Assembly (NCBI GenBank): GCA_011390345.1
Contig: JAABSP010000025.1
Coordinates: forward strand, 1 to 64,000
Length of the DNA: 64,000 nt
Reading direction: 5' to 3'
Origin: Desulfobacteraceae bacterium
Lineage (GTDB): Bacteria; Desulfobacterota; Desulfobacteria; Desulfobacterales; JAABSP01
In this document: one piece after another, positions 18,534 through 27,847 of the stretch
Numbering within the stretch: the first letter of the stretch is position 1
Layout: every line of letters begins with the position of its first letter
The notes under the pieces: model-generated
What the model was told of the DNA's origin: nothing
Seen by the model: only the letters and a program-made list of their open reading frames with translations
Database searches by the model: none
Position numbers and translations under genes: made by a program

Positions 18534-19023
18534 CGTATTCCCTGATCAGCTTATCGGTGATGTCCACCGCGTCCTGAGAATAGAGCACCCCGAGCTTTTC
18601 GATGATCAGGGTATATCCCTCCCGCTTGCCGATCTCGCCCACCAGGTCGAAAAAGTCCTTCTGGATTCTTCTTATGACCTGGGCTTCGGCCTCTTTGAAA
18701 TCCTCCATATACTTCTTCTGCAGGGTCTTGGCATCATTGATCTTGATCCGGATCTCCCGCTCCTTATCCTCCCGGCGGTCCCGGCTCATGACCAGCGCGT
18801 CCTTCTCGAGCTGGTTCCGCATGGCCTCGATCTCGTTCTTCTTGGCCTCGAAATCGCTCTCCATACCCTTGGCCTTTCGGGCAATCTCGGTCTGTGCGGC
18901 CTTTCCGGCCCTGGATTCTTTCAGTACCTGCTGAAAATCGACGATGCCGAGTTTGAAATCTGCGGCCCAAGAGGCCGTGGTCAAAAGCAGCATGCCGATG
19001 ATTGTGATGGCTGTAATCCGCAT
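18511..19023 (-). CDS. Periplasmic chaperone OmpH/Skp family
   Basis: A 170-aa secreted protein. The signal peptide MRITAITIIGMLLLTTASWA is followed by FKLGIVDFQQVLKESRAGK, the typical Skp/OmpH start, and then a long charged coiled-coil hairpin (residues ~45-120) that forms the tentacles of the trimer. Skp holds unfolded outer-membrane proteins for the Bam complex. It lies directly after bamA, 48 bases downstream, which is the usual order. ATG 19023 has a GGGAGG site. The 3' end overlaps the lpxD start by 23 bases. Confidence 0.92.
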   Translation of the reverse strand: MRITAITIIGMLLLTTASWAADFKLGIVDFQQVLKESRAGKAAQTEIARKAKGMESDFEAKKNEIEAMRNQLEKDALVMSRDRREDKEREIRIKINDAKTLQKKYMEDFKEAEAQVIRRIQKDFFDLVGEIGKREGYTLIIEKLGVLYSQDAVDITDKLIREYDARHRGN

Positions 19024-19071
19024 TGAACCTCCCTGTATAATTAGAAATTAAGAATTAAAAATGAAAGCGGT

Positions 19072-21735
19072 TTAAAAGGCTCCGCCCATGGTAAACTCCC
19101 ATTTGCCGCTGCTGCTCTCATCCGCTTCGGGATCGAGAATATAGCCGTTTTCGATGCGGATGGGTCCCATGGGAGAGTACCACCGGAATCCGAACCCTGC
19201 GCTCTCCCGCAGGTTCGACAGATCCATGCTATCGTCGTCGTTGTAGACATTGCCGGTGTCGTAGAAGAGAACCCCCACAATGCCGGCCTCCCGGATCAGG
19301 GGGATCAGGTATTCGAGGTTGAACTGGAGGAACTTGTTGCCGCCGATCTTGTCCCCGTTTTCATCATACGCGCTGATGTCCCGCCAGTCAAAGCCGCGCA
19401 TGGAATTGATGCCCCCGAGGTAGAAGCGCTCGTAGTCGGGCAGCAGTCCATCTTCGGTGTCTGCCACATACCCGGCCTTGCCGTGGAGAAAGCCGACGGT
19501 TCCCCAGAAAAGAGGGACATACTGCCCCAATTCCCCTAGGTATTTTGTAAACGCGATGTCGCCCCCCAGTCCTGCATATTCGACGCTGATGCTGTGGTCC
19601 GAGCCCTCGGTGGGATTGAAGACCCGGTCTCTGGAGTCATACCGGAGGGTGGTGGCGATGCTGCTGGTGACATTCTCCCCCTCCATCTGCTTCACCAGGC
19701 TCGATGCCTCGTCGTAGTCGATATTGGTAATGTCGCCGATGTCATAGGAGTAGGCCAGATAGATCCGGGTGTAGTCGAAGACCGGATAGCCGAACCGAAC
19801 CCCGCCGCCCTGGCTCTCCTTGTCATAGGTATTGTAGTCCCGCTCCCAGTTGTAGAAGTCGAATCCGGCCGAAAGCGGCATATCAAAGAGCCACGGCTCG
19901 GTGAAACTCAGGGTATAGCGGCTGGTGGTCCCTCCCACCTCGGCCTTGAGCTGCAGAATCTGGCCCCGGCCAAAGAGGTTCCGCTGGCTGATCGCGGCCA
20001 TGGCAAAGAGGTTCTCCACACTGGAATAGCCGCCGCCGAAGCTGAAGGTTCCGGTGGGCTTTTCAGTCACATCGATCTTCAAAACCTTCTGATCCCCCGC
20101 GCTGCCCGGAAGGGTATTGACCTGAACATCTTCGAAATAGTCGAGCCGGTAGAGATTGCGGATGCTCCGCTTCAGATCGCCGCCGCGGAATAGATCCTGC
20201 TCCAGCACCTTGAGCTGGCGCCGGATCACCTTGTCCCGGGTCTTTATGTTGCCGGTGATGAGGATCTTTTCAATGTAGACCGGGTCCCCCTTTTCAATCG
20301 AATAGGTGATATCGACGCTCTGCCCATCTTCGCTCTTCTCCCGCTTAGGAAGGATCTTCGCGTTGGCATACCCTACATTTCCGTAGATATCGGTCAGGGC
20401 CAGCACATCGTTGCGGACTCTCTCCTGGTTGTAATATGCCTCCTCGTCGATGCCGATGATCCTCATCATCTCGGCCTCGGGACGGATCAGCTCGTCCTCG
20501 ACGCTTTCGATATCGACCTTTCCCACTTCATACCTAAGCCCCTCCTCCACCTTGATGGTGATAAAGATATCCTCGGCTTTGTATTCGATGATGGGATCGC
20601 TCACCCGGGCATCGATATAGCCGGTGTTGTGGTAGAAGGCCCCGATCTTGCCGATGTCCTGCTCAAGATCCTCCCGGTCCAGATCCCCGGCTGAGGTGAG
20701 CCAGGACCAGAAGCCCCTCTCGGAGGTATTCATCAGCTTTTTGAGCCGCTTGTCGGTATAGGCGTCGTTCCCTTTGAAGGAGATCTCCTCGACCCGCACC
20801 TTCTCCCCCTCGTCGACGGTGAAGACGAGATCGGCCTGGTTGTTCTCCTGAGACTGAAGATCGTAGGTCACTTCCACATTGTGGTAGTTCTTCTCCTTAT
20901 ATAAGGTCTCGATCCGCTGGATGTTGTTCTGGATGGCAAAGACGTTGACAATGGCCCCGGTTGCGATGGAGAGATTTTCCCGGATCTCCTCGTCATCGAA
21001 GACCCGGTTGCCGAGGATGATGATGTTGCGGATGGTCGGCTTCTCCCGAACATGAAAGATGACCGACTTGCCGCCGCGCCGGTCCTCGGCCTCGACCCGG
21101 ATGTCGTCGAAGTAGCCCATGTTGTAGATGGCCTTGATGTCGTCCGACAGGGATTTGGGCGTGTAGGTCTCGCCGGGCGCGGTGTCGATGATCCCTCTGA
21201 CCGCATCGTCCTCGATCCGATCATTCCCCTCGATCCTGACCTCCACCACCCGCTCCCGCTTGAAGAGACGGAGCGCAAAATCCCGGGTCAGATCCCGGAC
21301 AATGGAAGGCAGATTTTCAATACTGTCTCCCTCCACATAGAAGGTCCGCACCGGTTCTGTGCCGTAGGGGTCGATCATCCGGGCATCAAGGCTGAACTTC
21401 TTCCCCACCCAGGTGAGGCTTCCCAGGATCACATAGTCGGCCCGGTTTTCGATCCCGACCTCCCGGACCCGTTCCGGAGACGGGGTTTTCGCACTTTCCA
21501 GGGATTGTGCGGGTTCAATGATGACCGCGCCCTCTTCCCGGAGATGGTTTTCGATCACCTCCGGAATCCGGGTCTTCAGATATCCGAGATCCCGCTGTGC
21601 AAAGATCTCGAATGGCCAGACCAGCACCCGAACCCGCTCCTGTGCAGCCCCCTCTTTCGGCAGAACTCCGCAGACCAGCAGCACCGCCATCAGGATCATC
21701 CCTCTCCTAAATGCCCCTGCACTCCACCCTCTCAT
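19072..21735 (-). CDS. bamA: Outer membrane protein assembly factor BamA with N-terminal extension
   Basis: About 887 aa. After a signal peptide, residues ~35-170 form an extra domain (RVRVLVWPFEI, NRADYVILGSLTWVG) that resembles TolB-N/FlgT-like periplasmic folds. Five POTRA domains follow (starting near RVVEVRIEGND, PTIRNIIILGN, VRVEEISFKGN, YEVGKVDIESV and VYIEKILITGN), then the 16-strand barrel ending EFTMGGAF with a terminal Phe. BamA inserts outer-membrane proteins. ATG 21735 has an AAAGGTGA site; GTG 21744 overlaps the lolD stop and would add three residues. Length exceeds the enterobacterial protein (~810 aa) because of the extension. Confidence 0.95.
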   Translation of the reverse strand: MRGWSAGAFRRGMILMAVLLVCGVLPKEGAAQERVRVLVWPFEIFAQRDLGYLKTRIPEVIENHLREEGAVIIEPAQSLESAKTPSPERVREVGIENRADYVILGSLTWVGKKFSLDARMIDPYGTEPVRTFYVEGDSIENLPSIVRDLTRDFALRLFKRERVVEVRIEGNDRIEDDAVRGIIDTAPGETYTPKSLSDDIKAIYNMGYFDDIRVEAEDRRGGKSVIFHVREKPTIRNIIILGNRVFDDEEIRENLSIATGAIVNVFAIQNNIQRIETLYKEKNYHNVEVTYDLQSQENNQADLVFTVDEGEKVRVEEISFKGNDAYTDKRLKKLMNTSERGFWSWLTSAGDLDREDLEQDIGKIGAFYHNTGYIDARVSDPIIEYKAEDIFITIKVEEGLRYEVGKVDIESVEDELIRPEAEMMRIIGIDEEAYYNQERVRNDVLALTDIYGNVGYANAKILPKREKSEDGQSVDITYSIEKGDPVYIEKILITGNIKTRDKVIRRQLKVLEQDLFRGGDLKRSIRNLYRLDYFEDVQVNTLPGSAGDQKVLKIDVTEKPTGTFSFGGGYSSVENLFAMAAISQRNLFGRGQILQLKAEVGGTTSRYTLSFTEPWLFDMPLSAGFDFYNWERDYNTYDKESQGGGVRFGYPVFDYTRIYLAYSYDIGDITNIDYDEASSLVKQMEGENVTSSIATTLRYDSRDRVFNPTEGSDHSISVEYAGLGGDIAFTKYLGELGQYVPLFWGTVGFLHGKAGYVADTEDGLLPDYERFYLGGINSMRGFDWRDISAYDENGDKIGGNKFLQFNLEYLIPLIREAGIVGVLFYDTGNVYNDDDSMDLSNLRESAGFGFRWYSPMGPIRIENGYILDPEADESSSGKWEFTMGGAF

Positions 21736-21740
21736 CCGGA

Positions 21741-22442
21741 TCACCTTTCGGCTTGGGCCGCGTCCCCGTTGACGAGCGTAATGCTCCGGGACATGTATGC
21801 GGCCAGTTCCATGTTATGGGTCACCACCACCATCGCCATTTCAAATTCCCTGTTCAACTCCTGCAGCAGATCATGGACCTGCCGGCTGTTCTTCCGATCC
21901 AGGTTCCCGGTCGGCTCGTCCGCCAGCAGCACCCGGGGTTTCAGAACCAGGGCACGGGCCAGAGCCACCCGCTGCTGTTCGCCCCCTGAAAGATCCGTCA
22001 CCCTGTGAAAGCACCGGTTCTTCAGCCCCACCCGGTCCAGAAGCGCCTGGGCCCCGGCCTCAACCTCTTTTCGTTCCATCCCCCGGATGAGCCCCGGCAT
22101 CATGGTATTCTCCAGGGCCGTAAACTCCGGCAGCAGATGATGAAATTGAAAGACAAAGCCGATGGTCTTGTTTCGGAAGCGGGCCAGCCCCTCATTGTCC
22201 ATCTTGAAGATATCCCGGCCTTCGTAGAGAATCCGGCCCCGATCGGGCCGGTCCAGAGCGCCGAGAATGTGGAGCAGCGTCGATTTTCCGATGCCCGAGG
22301 CCCCCACCACTGCAAGGGTATCCCCCGGCGCAAGCGTCAGATCGAGGCCCGAGAGGATCTCCAGCCGTTCCCCGTCCCGGCCGGGCGCAGGGTAGCCCTT
22401 GTGCAGATCCTCGATCTGAATCAGCGGCGCTCGATCATCCAT
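21741..22442 (-). CDS. lolD: Lipoprotein-releasing system ATPase LolD
   Basis: A 233-aa ABC ATPase. Walker A GASGIGKSTL, signature LSGGEQQRVALARAL, Walker B VLLADEPTGNLD and the LolD/MacB-type H-loop VVVTHNMELA are all present. It powers extraction of lipoproteins from the inner membrane to LolA. Its ATG overlaps the 3' end of the permease gene, and the frame upstream of 22442 (22443-22505) is only the permease read in another frame. A GGAGGCG site precedes the ATG. Confidence 0.94.
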   Translation of the reverse strand: MDDRAPLIQIEDLHKGYPAPGRDGERLEILSGLDLTLAPGDTLAVVGASGIGKSTLLHILGALDRPDRGRILYEGRDIFKMDNEGLARFRNKTIGFVFQFHHLLPEFTALENTMMPGLIRGMERKEVEAGAQALLDRVGLKNRCFHRVTDLSGGEQQRVALARALVLKPRVLLADEPTGNLDRKNSRQVHDLLQELNREFEMAMVVVTHNMELAAYMSRSITLVNGDAAQAER

Positions 22443-23670
22443 AGCGGAGCGCCTCCACCGGATCGAGCCGGGATGCCTGCCGGGCCGGATAAAGAGTGGC
22501 CACAAAACAGATGAAGAGGGCCGCGGCCGCGATCAGGATCATGTCCCACGGGGCAAGCTGCACCGGAAGCGTCGGGATGTAATAGACATCGGACGGCAGC
22601 TCGATGAACTTGTACCGCTTGAGCAGAAGGCAGATGACCAGCCCCAGAATCTCCCCCAGGGTCGTGCCGATAATACCGATGGTCATCCCCTTGAAGACAA
22701 AGATCCGCCGAATGCTCTTGTCGGTCGCGCCCATCGCCTTCAGTATCGCGATATCCCGGGTCTTCTCCATCACCATCATGATCAAAGAGCTTGCGATGTT
22801 GAAGGCCGCGACCAGTACGATCAGGGCCAGAATGATGAACATCACCACCTTCTCCAGCTTGAGCGCGGAGAAAAGATTCCGGTTCATCTGCATCCAGTCC
22901 TTGGTCCAGTAGGGAAATCCCAGCTCCGCCTCGATCTTCTCGCCGATCCGGTCCGCGGCGTAGACATCATTCACCCGGATCTCGATGCCCGTGACCGCAT
23001 CATCCATCCGGAGCATCCGCTGCGCGTCTGAAAGATGGATATAGGCAAGAGAGCCGTCATACTCATACATTCCGGACTCAAAAAGCCCCACGATCTCGAA
23101 ACGGGTCATGGCCGGCATGTGGCCCACCGGCGAGAGCATCCCTCTCGGAGAGATGATATAGACCGCATCCCCCTTTCTCACGCCAAGATTTGCGGCCAGC
23201 TCCTTGCCGAGAACTATCCCCGCTTTGACTCCCTCAGTCCGATCCTGTCGGGCGCGGCCCGCCAGTGCATCCAGTGCATCCTCCCCAAAGTTGGCGATGA
23301 CCGATCCTGCGCTCTCCGGATCGATCCCCCGCAGCACCCCGCCCGATATCCCTGTGGCGCTCCGCAGCATCACCTGGGAATAGATGAAGGGAGTGGCCGC
23401 CTCCACATCCTCGACCTCCCGCACCCGGTTCAAAATTTTCGGATAGTCGGAGATTCCGCCGCCGTGGTGCAGGAGAATGATGTGGGATTCCACCCCGAGA
23501 ATCCGGTTCTTCAGATCCGACTCAAAGCCGGCCATCACCGCGATGACCACGATGAGCGCCATTACCCCCACCGTTACCCCTGCAACGGAAAGAAAGGTGA
23601 TCAGGGAGATGAAGCCCTGCTTCCGCTTTGCCCGGAGATAGCGCCGGCTGATGAAGAGTTCAAAGGACAT
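22435..23670 (-). CDS. Lipoprotein-releasing system permease LolC/LolE family
   Basis: A 411-aa inner-membrane protein. One N-terminal membrane helix (FISLITFLSVAGVTVGVMAL), a large periplasmic domain (~50-265) and three C-terminal helices give the MacB/LolCE topology. Only one permease gene accompanies lolD, so it probably works as a homodimer, as proposed for the single-permease LolF type, unless a second copy lies elsewhere. It is the second gene of the lysS operon, 16 bases after lysS. Confidence 0.93.
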   Translation of the reverse strand: MSFELFISRRYLRAKRKQGFISLITFLSVAGVTVGVMALIVVIAVMAGFESDLKNRILGVESHIILLHHGGGISDYPKILNRVREVEDVEAATPFIYSQVMLRSATGISGGVLRGIDPESAGSVIANFGEDALDALAGRARQDRTEGVKAGIVLGKELAANLGVRKGDAVYIISPRGMLSPVGHMPAMTRFEIVGLFESGMYEYDGSLAYIHLSDAQRMLRMDDAVTGIEIRVNDVYAADRIGEKIEAELGFPYWTKDWMQMNRNLFSALKLEKVVMFIILALIVLVAAFNIASSLIMMVMEKTRDIAILKAMGATDKSIRRIFVFKGMTIGIIGTTLGEILGLVICLLLKRYKFIELPSDVYYIPTLPVQLAPWDMILIAAAALFICFVATLYPARQASRLDPVEALRYG

Positions 23671-23686
23671 GTCCAGAATATTTCGC

Positions 23687-25216
23687 CTATACTGCTTTCT
23701 CTTTTTCGGGATCGGTTTTCATGATCTCGGTCTTTATGTGAAGGCGCATGTGGGGGAAGAGGATCACCTCCCGGATGGAGGCCGCGTCCGTCAGCAGCAT
23801 CACCAGCCGGTCAATGCCGACCCCCTCCCCCGCAGTGGGCGGCATCCCGTACTCCAGGGCCTCGATATAATCCTCATCCATGAGATGGGCCTCCGCATCT
23901 CCGGCCGCGCGATCCTCCACCTGCTGCTGAAACCGGCCCCGCTGATCCTCGGGATCATTGAGTTCCGAAAAACCGTTCGCGATCTCCCGGCCCCCGACAA
24001 AAAGCTCGAACCGGTCCGTCAGATCCGGTTCTGCATCGCTTCTCCGGGAGAGGGGGGAGACCTCCACCGGATAGCCGGTGATGAATGTGGGCTGGATCAG
24101 GTGCGGCTCCACCAGCGCGTCAAAGAGCTTGGTGATGATCTTGCCGATCCGGCCCGTCTTGGTGATCTTCACGCCCTTCTCCTCGGCAAAGTTCAAAAGG
24201 CCGTCCCGATCTTGAAGAATATCCGGATCGACACCGCCGATCTGGGTCAGGGACTGGAGCAGGGGCAGCCGGCGCCACTTTCCCCCCAGCTCGATGGTCT
24301 CGCCCCCCCAGGGAACCGCGGTGCTTCCGAGAACCGTCTGTGCGGTATACGCGAACATCTCCTCGGTGAGATCCATGAGATCCTCGTAGGTGGCATATGC
24401 CTGGTAGAACTCGAGCATGGTGAACTCCGGATTGTGCTGGGTGGAGACCCCTTCGTTTCTGAAGTTTCGGTTGATCTCGAAGACCCGCTCGAATCCTCCC
24501 ACCACCAGACGTTTAAGGTAGAGTTCGGGCGCGATCCGAAGAAAAAGATCCATGTCAAGAGCGTTGTGGTGGGTCTTGAAGGGCTCGGCCTCGGCCCCGC
24601 CCGGAATGGCCTGCATCATGGGCGTCTCCACCTCGAGGTAGCCCCGGGTCAGAAGAAAATCCCGAACCGCCTGGATAATCCGGCTCCGTTTGATGAAGAT
24701 CTCCCGGACATCCGGATTCATGATCAGATCGACATACCGCTGCCGGTACCGCTTTTCCGGGTCCTTGAGACCGTGGAACTTCTCCGGCAGGGGGCGGGTC
24801 GATTTGCAGACCAGGGAGAATCTTTTGACAAAGAGGGTCCATTCCCCGGTCTTTGTCCGAAAGAGCCCCCCCTCGAGCCCCACATAATCGCCGATATCGA
24901 GCTGCCGGAACAGGGAATAGGCATCTTCGCCCACCTCATCCTTCCGGATGTACGCCTGCATCTGGCCAGTATAGTCCCGGAACCGAATAAAGGTCGTCTT
25001 CCCGAAGCGGTTCAGCGCAATGATGCGGCCGGCTGCGGCCATCAAAGGCTCCTCCTGGGTCAGCCCATCCGGGTCTTTTTCGATCCTCTCCTGGATCTGG
25101 GCCACCGTATGGGAGACCCGAAAATCATTGGGGAAGGGATTGTGGCCGACCGACCGGAGATCGGCCAGTTTTTCTTTTCGTTTTGTAAGGATATCGCTTC
25201 TCTTTTCCGTGTTCAT
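23687..25216 (-). CDS. lysS: Lysyl-tRNA synthetase, class II
   Basis: A 509-aa enzyme that charges tRNA-Lys. Residues ~55-150 form the OB-fold anticodon-binding domain. The catalytic core has motif 2 FRNEGVSTQHNPEFTMLEFY and motif 3 GVGIDRLVMLLTD. Full length and normal for the family. It is the first gene of the long envelope operon, about 84 bases downstream of a strong promoter, so housekeeping translation and envelope assembly genes share a transcript here. Confidence 0.96.
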   Translation of the reverse strand: MNTEKRSDILTKRKEKLADLRSVGHNPFPNDFRVSHTVAQIQERIEKDPDGLTQEEPLMAAAGRIIALNRFGKTTFIRFRDYTGQMQAYIRKDEVGEDAYSLFRQLDIGDYVGLEGGLFRTKTGEWTLFVKRFSLVCKSTRPLPEKFHGLKDPEKRYRQRYVDLIMNPDVREIFIKRSRIIQAVRDFLLTRGYLEVETPMMQAIPGGAEAEPFKTHHNALDMDLFLRIAPELYLKRLVVGGFERVFEINRNFRNEGVSTQHNPEFTMLEFYQAYATYEDLMDLTEEMFAYTAQTVLGSTAVPWGGETIELGGKWRRLPLLQSLTQIGGVDPDILQDRDGLLNFAEEKGVKITKTGRIGKIITKLFDALVEPHLIQPTFITGYPVEVSPLSRRSDAEPDLTDRFELFVGGREIANGFSELNDPEDQRGRFQQQVEDRAAGDAEAHLMDEDYIEALEYGMPPTAGEGVGIDRLVMLLTDAASIREVILFPHMRLHIKTEIMKTDPEKEKAV

Positions 25217-25299
25217 TTACCGTCCGCTCTCTCAACCTCAGAAGGGTTCAGACAAATTACAGGATATCTGCCCGAATCGATTATAAATTAAAATTTTAT

Positions 25300-25328
25300 A
25301 TCATAGAGGAATTTCAAAGAGGTGTCAA
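25300..25328 (-). promoter_or_regulatory. Strong sigma-70 promoter of the lysS-lol-bam-lpx-msbA operon
   Basis: On the minus strand a consensus TTGACA (25323-25328) and a TATGAT -10 box (25300-25305) are 17 bases apart. Transcription would start near 25293, giving a 5' leader of about 77 bases before lysS. Downstream, thirteen further minus-strand genes overlap or lie within 100 bases of each other, so this may drive about 15 kb. Confidence 0.75.
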
Positions 25329-25330
25329 GG

Positions 25331-26629
25331 CTAAGTTGGGGGGGCAGCCCTTTTGAGGTTTAAAATGAATGTTGTCCCCTGATTCACTTCGCTTTTCACA
25401 TTGATCCAGCAGTCGTAGGATTCGATGATCCGATGCACCACCGAAAGCCCCAGCCCCGTGCCCCGTGCCTTGGTGGTGAAAAAAGGATCGAAGATCGACT
25501 TGAGCACATCCGGAGGAATACCGCAGCCGGTATCGGAGAGCTGAAGCACGGCATGATCGGGCCGTTCCGTAAAGACCTCGATGGTAATGCGCCCATGGTC
25601 CTCGATGGCCTCGGCCGCGTTGAGCAGAAGATTCCAGAGAATCTGGCGTAGATGCGTCGGGTCCATCTCCACCCAGACCTCTGGTGTCAGGTCCGATTCC
25701 ATGCGGATGGAATGGAAGCGTCTGTCCCGCTGGAAAAGGGAGATCGTTTCGGCCAGGGCATGGGAGAGATTGAAGACCTCCCGCCGGCCGGCCGGGGGGC
25801 GGGCAAAGAGGAGAAAATCGCTGACAAGGGCGCCGAGCCGGTCCGCCTCCCGGAGGATGATACCCATCAGCTTCTGATCGTCCGGGTCTGCAATGCTCTC
25901 CTCCAGCATCTGGATCGAGCCCCGGAGGGAGGCCAGGGGATTTTTGATCTCATGAGCAAGTCCCGCGGCCATTTCTCCGATTGCAGCCATCTTCTCCACC
26001 CGGCGCACATGCTCCTCCATCGCCTTCAGTTCCTCTTTGCTCTGCCGGGTCTGCTCCGAGAGAAGGCCGCTCAGGAAGGCGACCCCGAAGCAGGCGGTCA
26101 TCATGGCGATGATCTTCAAAAGGATATTGCTGCCGGTGAAATCGGAGAGCGGCACGGTCCATGCCCCTTCCCCAAGGGGGCGGATCAATCCGTAATACTC
26201 CAGATCGATCAATATACCGTACTGAATGCTGCTCAACGCCGCCATCACCATGCTGCCCCGCCGGTAGAGCAGGATGCTGGCATAGATTATCACCAGCAGA
26301 TAGAGAAAAGAGAAGACGCTGGAAAAGCTGCCGGTGAGGAAGATGATAAGGGTTACGGCAAGGGTGTCGATGCCGATCTGGGCATAGGCGAAGAGGAGCA
26401 GACGACGAATCCGGTTGAGCAGCAGGGAATAGGAAAAGGAGAGGAGAAAGATCGCGCCGATGAGCCCGTAGAGGAAGAGCATCGACGCGGAAAGCGGGGA
26501 TGCGGTCCTTCCGAGCTGGACAATTGCCGTGGAACCGAGAAGCAGGGTGAAGAAGAGCACCCGGAAGAACATCAGCCATTTCAGCCTCCGATAGAGTTCG
26601 GCCCGAGGTGCTCTTTGAGTTCCATTCAT
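25331..26629 (-). CDS. PilS-like membrane sensor histidine kinase
   Basis: A 432-aa kinase. About six membrane helices (residues ~18-180) precede a short coil, a HisKA domain with HEIKNPLASLRG, and a HATPase domain with N box NLLLNAAEAIE, G1 DTGCGIPP, F box FDPFFTTK and G2 GTGLGLSV. There is no visible PAS domain. The multi-helix N-terminus and the location 12 bases after pilC point to a PilS-type regulator of type IV pilin expression. The usual partner, the sigma-54 activator PilR, is not downstream; lysS is. The pairing is therefore inferred. Confidence 0.88.
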   Translation of the reverse strand: MNGTQRAPRAELYRRLKWLMFFRVLFFTLLLGSTAIVQLGRTASPLSASMLFLYGLIGAIFLLSFSYSLLLNRIRRLLLFAYAQIGIDTLAVTLIIFLTGSFSSVFSFLYLLVIIYASILLYRRGSMVMAALSSIQYGILIDLEYYGLIRPLGEGAWTVPLSDFTGSNILLKIIAMMTACFGVAFLSGLLSEQTRQSKEELKAMEEHVRRVEKMAAIGEMAAGLAHEIKNPLASLRGSIQMLEESIADPDDQKLMGIILREADRLGALVSDFLLFARPPAGRREVFNLSHALAETISLFQRDRRFHSIRMESDLTPEVWVEMDPTHLRQILWNLLLNAAEAIEDHGRITIEVFTERPDHAVLQLSDTGCGIPPDVLKSIFDPFFTTKARGTGLGLSVVHRIIESYDCWINVKSEVNQGTTFILNLKRAAPPT

Positions 26630-26641
26630 CGAAAAGCGAAA

Positions 26642-27847
26642 TCAGACCGCGCCGGCCATCGAGAAGATGGGCAGGTACATGGCCACAACTAGTGTACCGA
26701 TGACACCTCCGAGAAAGACCATCATCATCGGCTCGATCATCTCCGTGAGGTTATTGACGGCCTCGTCCACCTCGTCGTCATAGAAGTCCGCGATCTTTCC
26801 CAGCATGACATCGAGGGCTCCGGTGGCCTCTCCTACAGCGATCATCTGACAGACCATGGGGGGGAAGACGCCGCTTTCCAGCAGGGGTTCGGCCATGGTA
26901 CGGCCTTCGGAGATGTCCGTGCGCACCTCATAGATGGTTCGTTCCACGGTCCTGTTGCCGGCGGTCCGAGCCACGATCTCCAGGGAATCCAAGATGGCCA
27001 CACCACTTTGCAGCATGGTTCCCATGGTCCGGGTGAACTTGGCGACCGCGACCTTTCTCAGCAGCATTCCGAAGATCGGAGCCTTGAGCATCAGGTCATC
27101 GATGATGATCTGCCCCCTGTCTGTTTTGTAGAACTTCCTAAAGGAGACGAAAGCCAGCACCACACCGATGAAGATAAAGATGATATTGCCCTTGATGAAC
27201 CGGCTCATGTTGACCACTATCTGAGTCAGTCCCGGCAGTTGGCCCCCAAGGCCGGAGAACATGTCCTCGAAGACCGGGATGACGAAGACCATGATGACCA
27301 TGACCACCATAACGGCCACAATGACCGTGATGGTCGGATAGACCATCGCACTCTTCACCTTGGCCTTGAGCTTTGCGGCCTTCTCCAGATGCTCCGAGAG
27401 CCGCCGGAGAATGGTGTCGAGGATACCGCCGGCCTCCCCTGCCGCGATCATGTTGACAAAGAGGGTGTCGAACTGATCCGGATACTTTTTCATGGATTCG
27501 GCAAGGGTTTCGCCGCCCTCGACCGATTCCTTGATGTCTTTGATCGCGTTTTTGAAGCGGGGGTTCTCCTGCTGGGAGGAGAGGATCTCCAGACACTGGA
27601 TGATCGGAAGCCCCGCATCGATCATGGTGGAGAACTGCCGGCAGAAGACGATGACATCCTTCTGAGTGATCTTGGGCTGCATAAAGGAGATGTTTGCAAA
27701 AAGATCCTTGGGCTTCTCCTTGATCTTTATATCGCTGATGCCCCTCTTTTTGAGATTCGCCTCGGCCGCCTTTATATCTGTGGCTTCTACTTCTCCCTTC
27801 TGGGATCGTTTCCGCCTGTTGACACCTTTCCATTGGTAAATCGGCAT
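26642..27847 (-). CDS. pilC: Type IV pilus / type II secretion inner-membrane platform protein PilC
   Basis: A 401-aa T2SF-family protein with the two duplicated cytoplasmic helical domains (VIVFCRQFSTMIDAGLPI at ~65-82 and AKFTRTMGTMLQSGVAIL at ~270) and three membrane helices. The first ~60 residues carry the PilC N-terminal sequence MPIYQWKGVNRRKRSQKGE. PilC links the assembly ATPase to pilin polymerisation. ATG 27847 has an AAGGAGGG site. The ATPase genes pilB and pilT are not in the window. Confidence 0.93.
   Translation of the reverse strand: MPIYQWKGVNRRKRSQKGEVEATDIKAAEANLKKRGISDIKIKEKPKDLFANISFMQPKITQKDVIVFCRQFSTMIDAGLPIIQCLEILSSQQENPRFKNAIKDIKESVEGGETLAESMKKYPDQFDTLFVNMIAAGEAGGILDTILRRLSEHLEKAAKLKAKVKSAMVYPTITVIVAVMVVMVIMVFVIPVFEDMFSGLGGQLPGLTQIVVNMSRFIKGNIIFIFIGVVLAFVSFRKFYKTDRGQIIIDDLMLKAPIFGMLLRKVAVAKFTRTMGTMLQSGVAILDSLEIVARTAGNRTVERTIYEVRTDISEGRTMAEPLLESGVFPPMVCQMIAVGEATGALDVMLGKIADFYDDEVDEAVNNLTEMIEPMMMVFLGGVIGTLVVAMYLPIFSMAGAV

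Noticed and set aside
23651..25291. 546-aa plus-strand frame opposite lysS
   Set aside because: Antisense of lysS, with poor composition and no start signal; lysS has all class II motifs.
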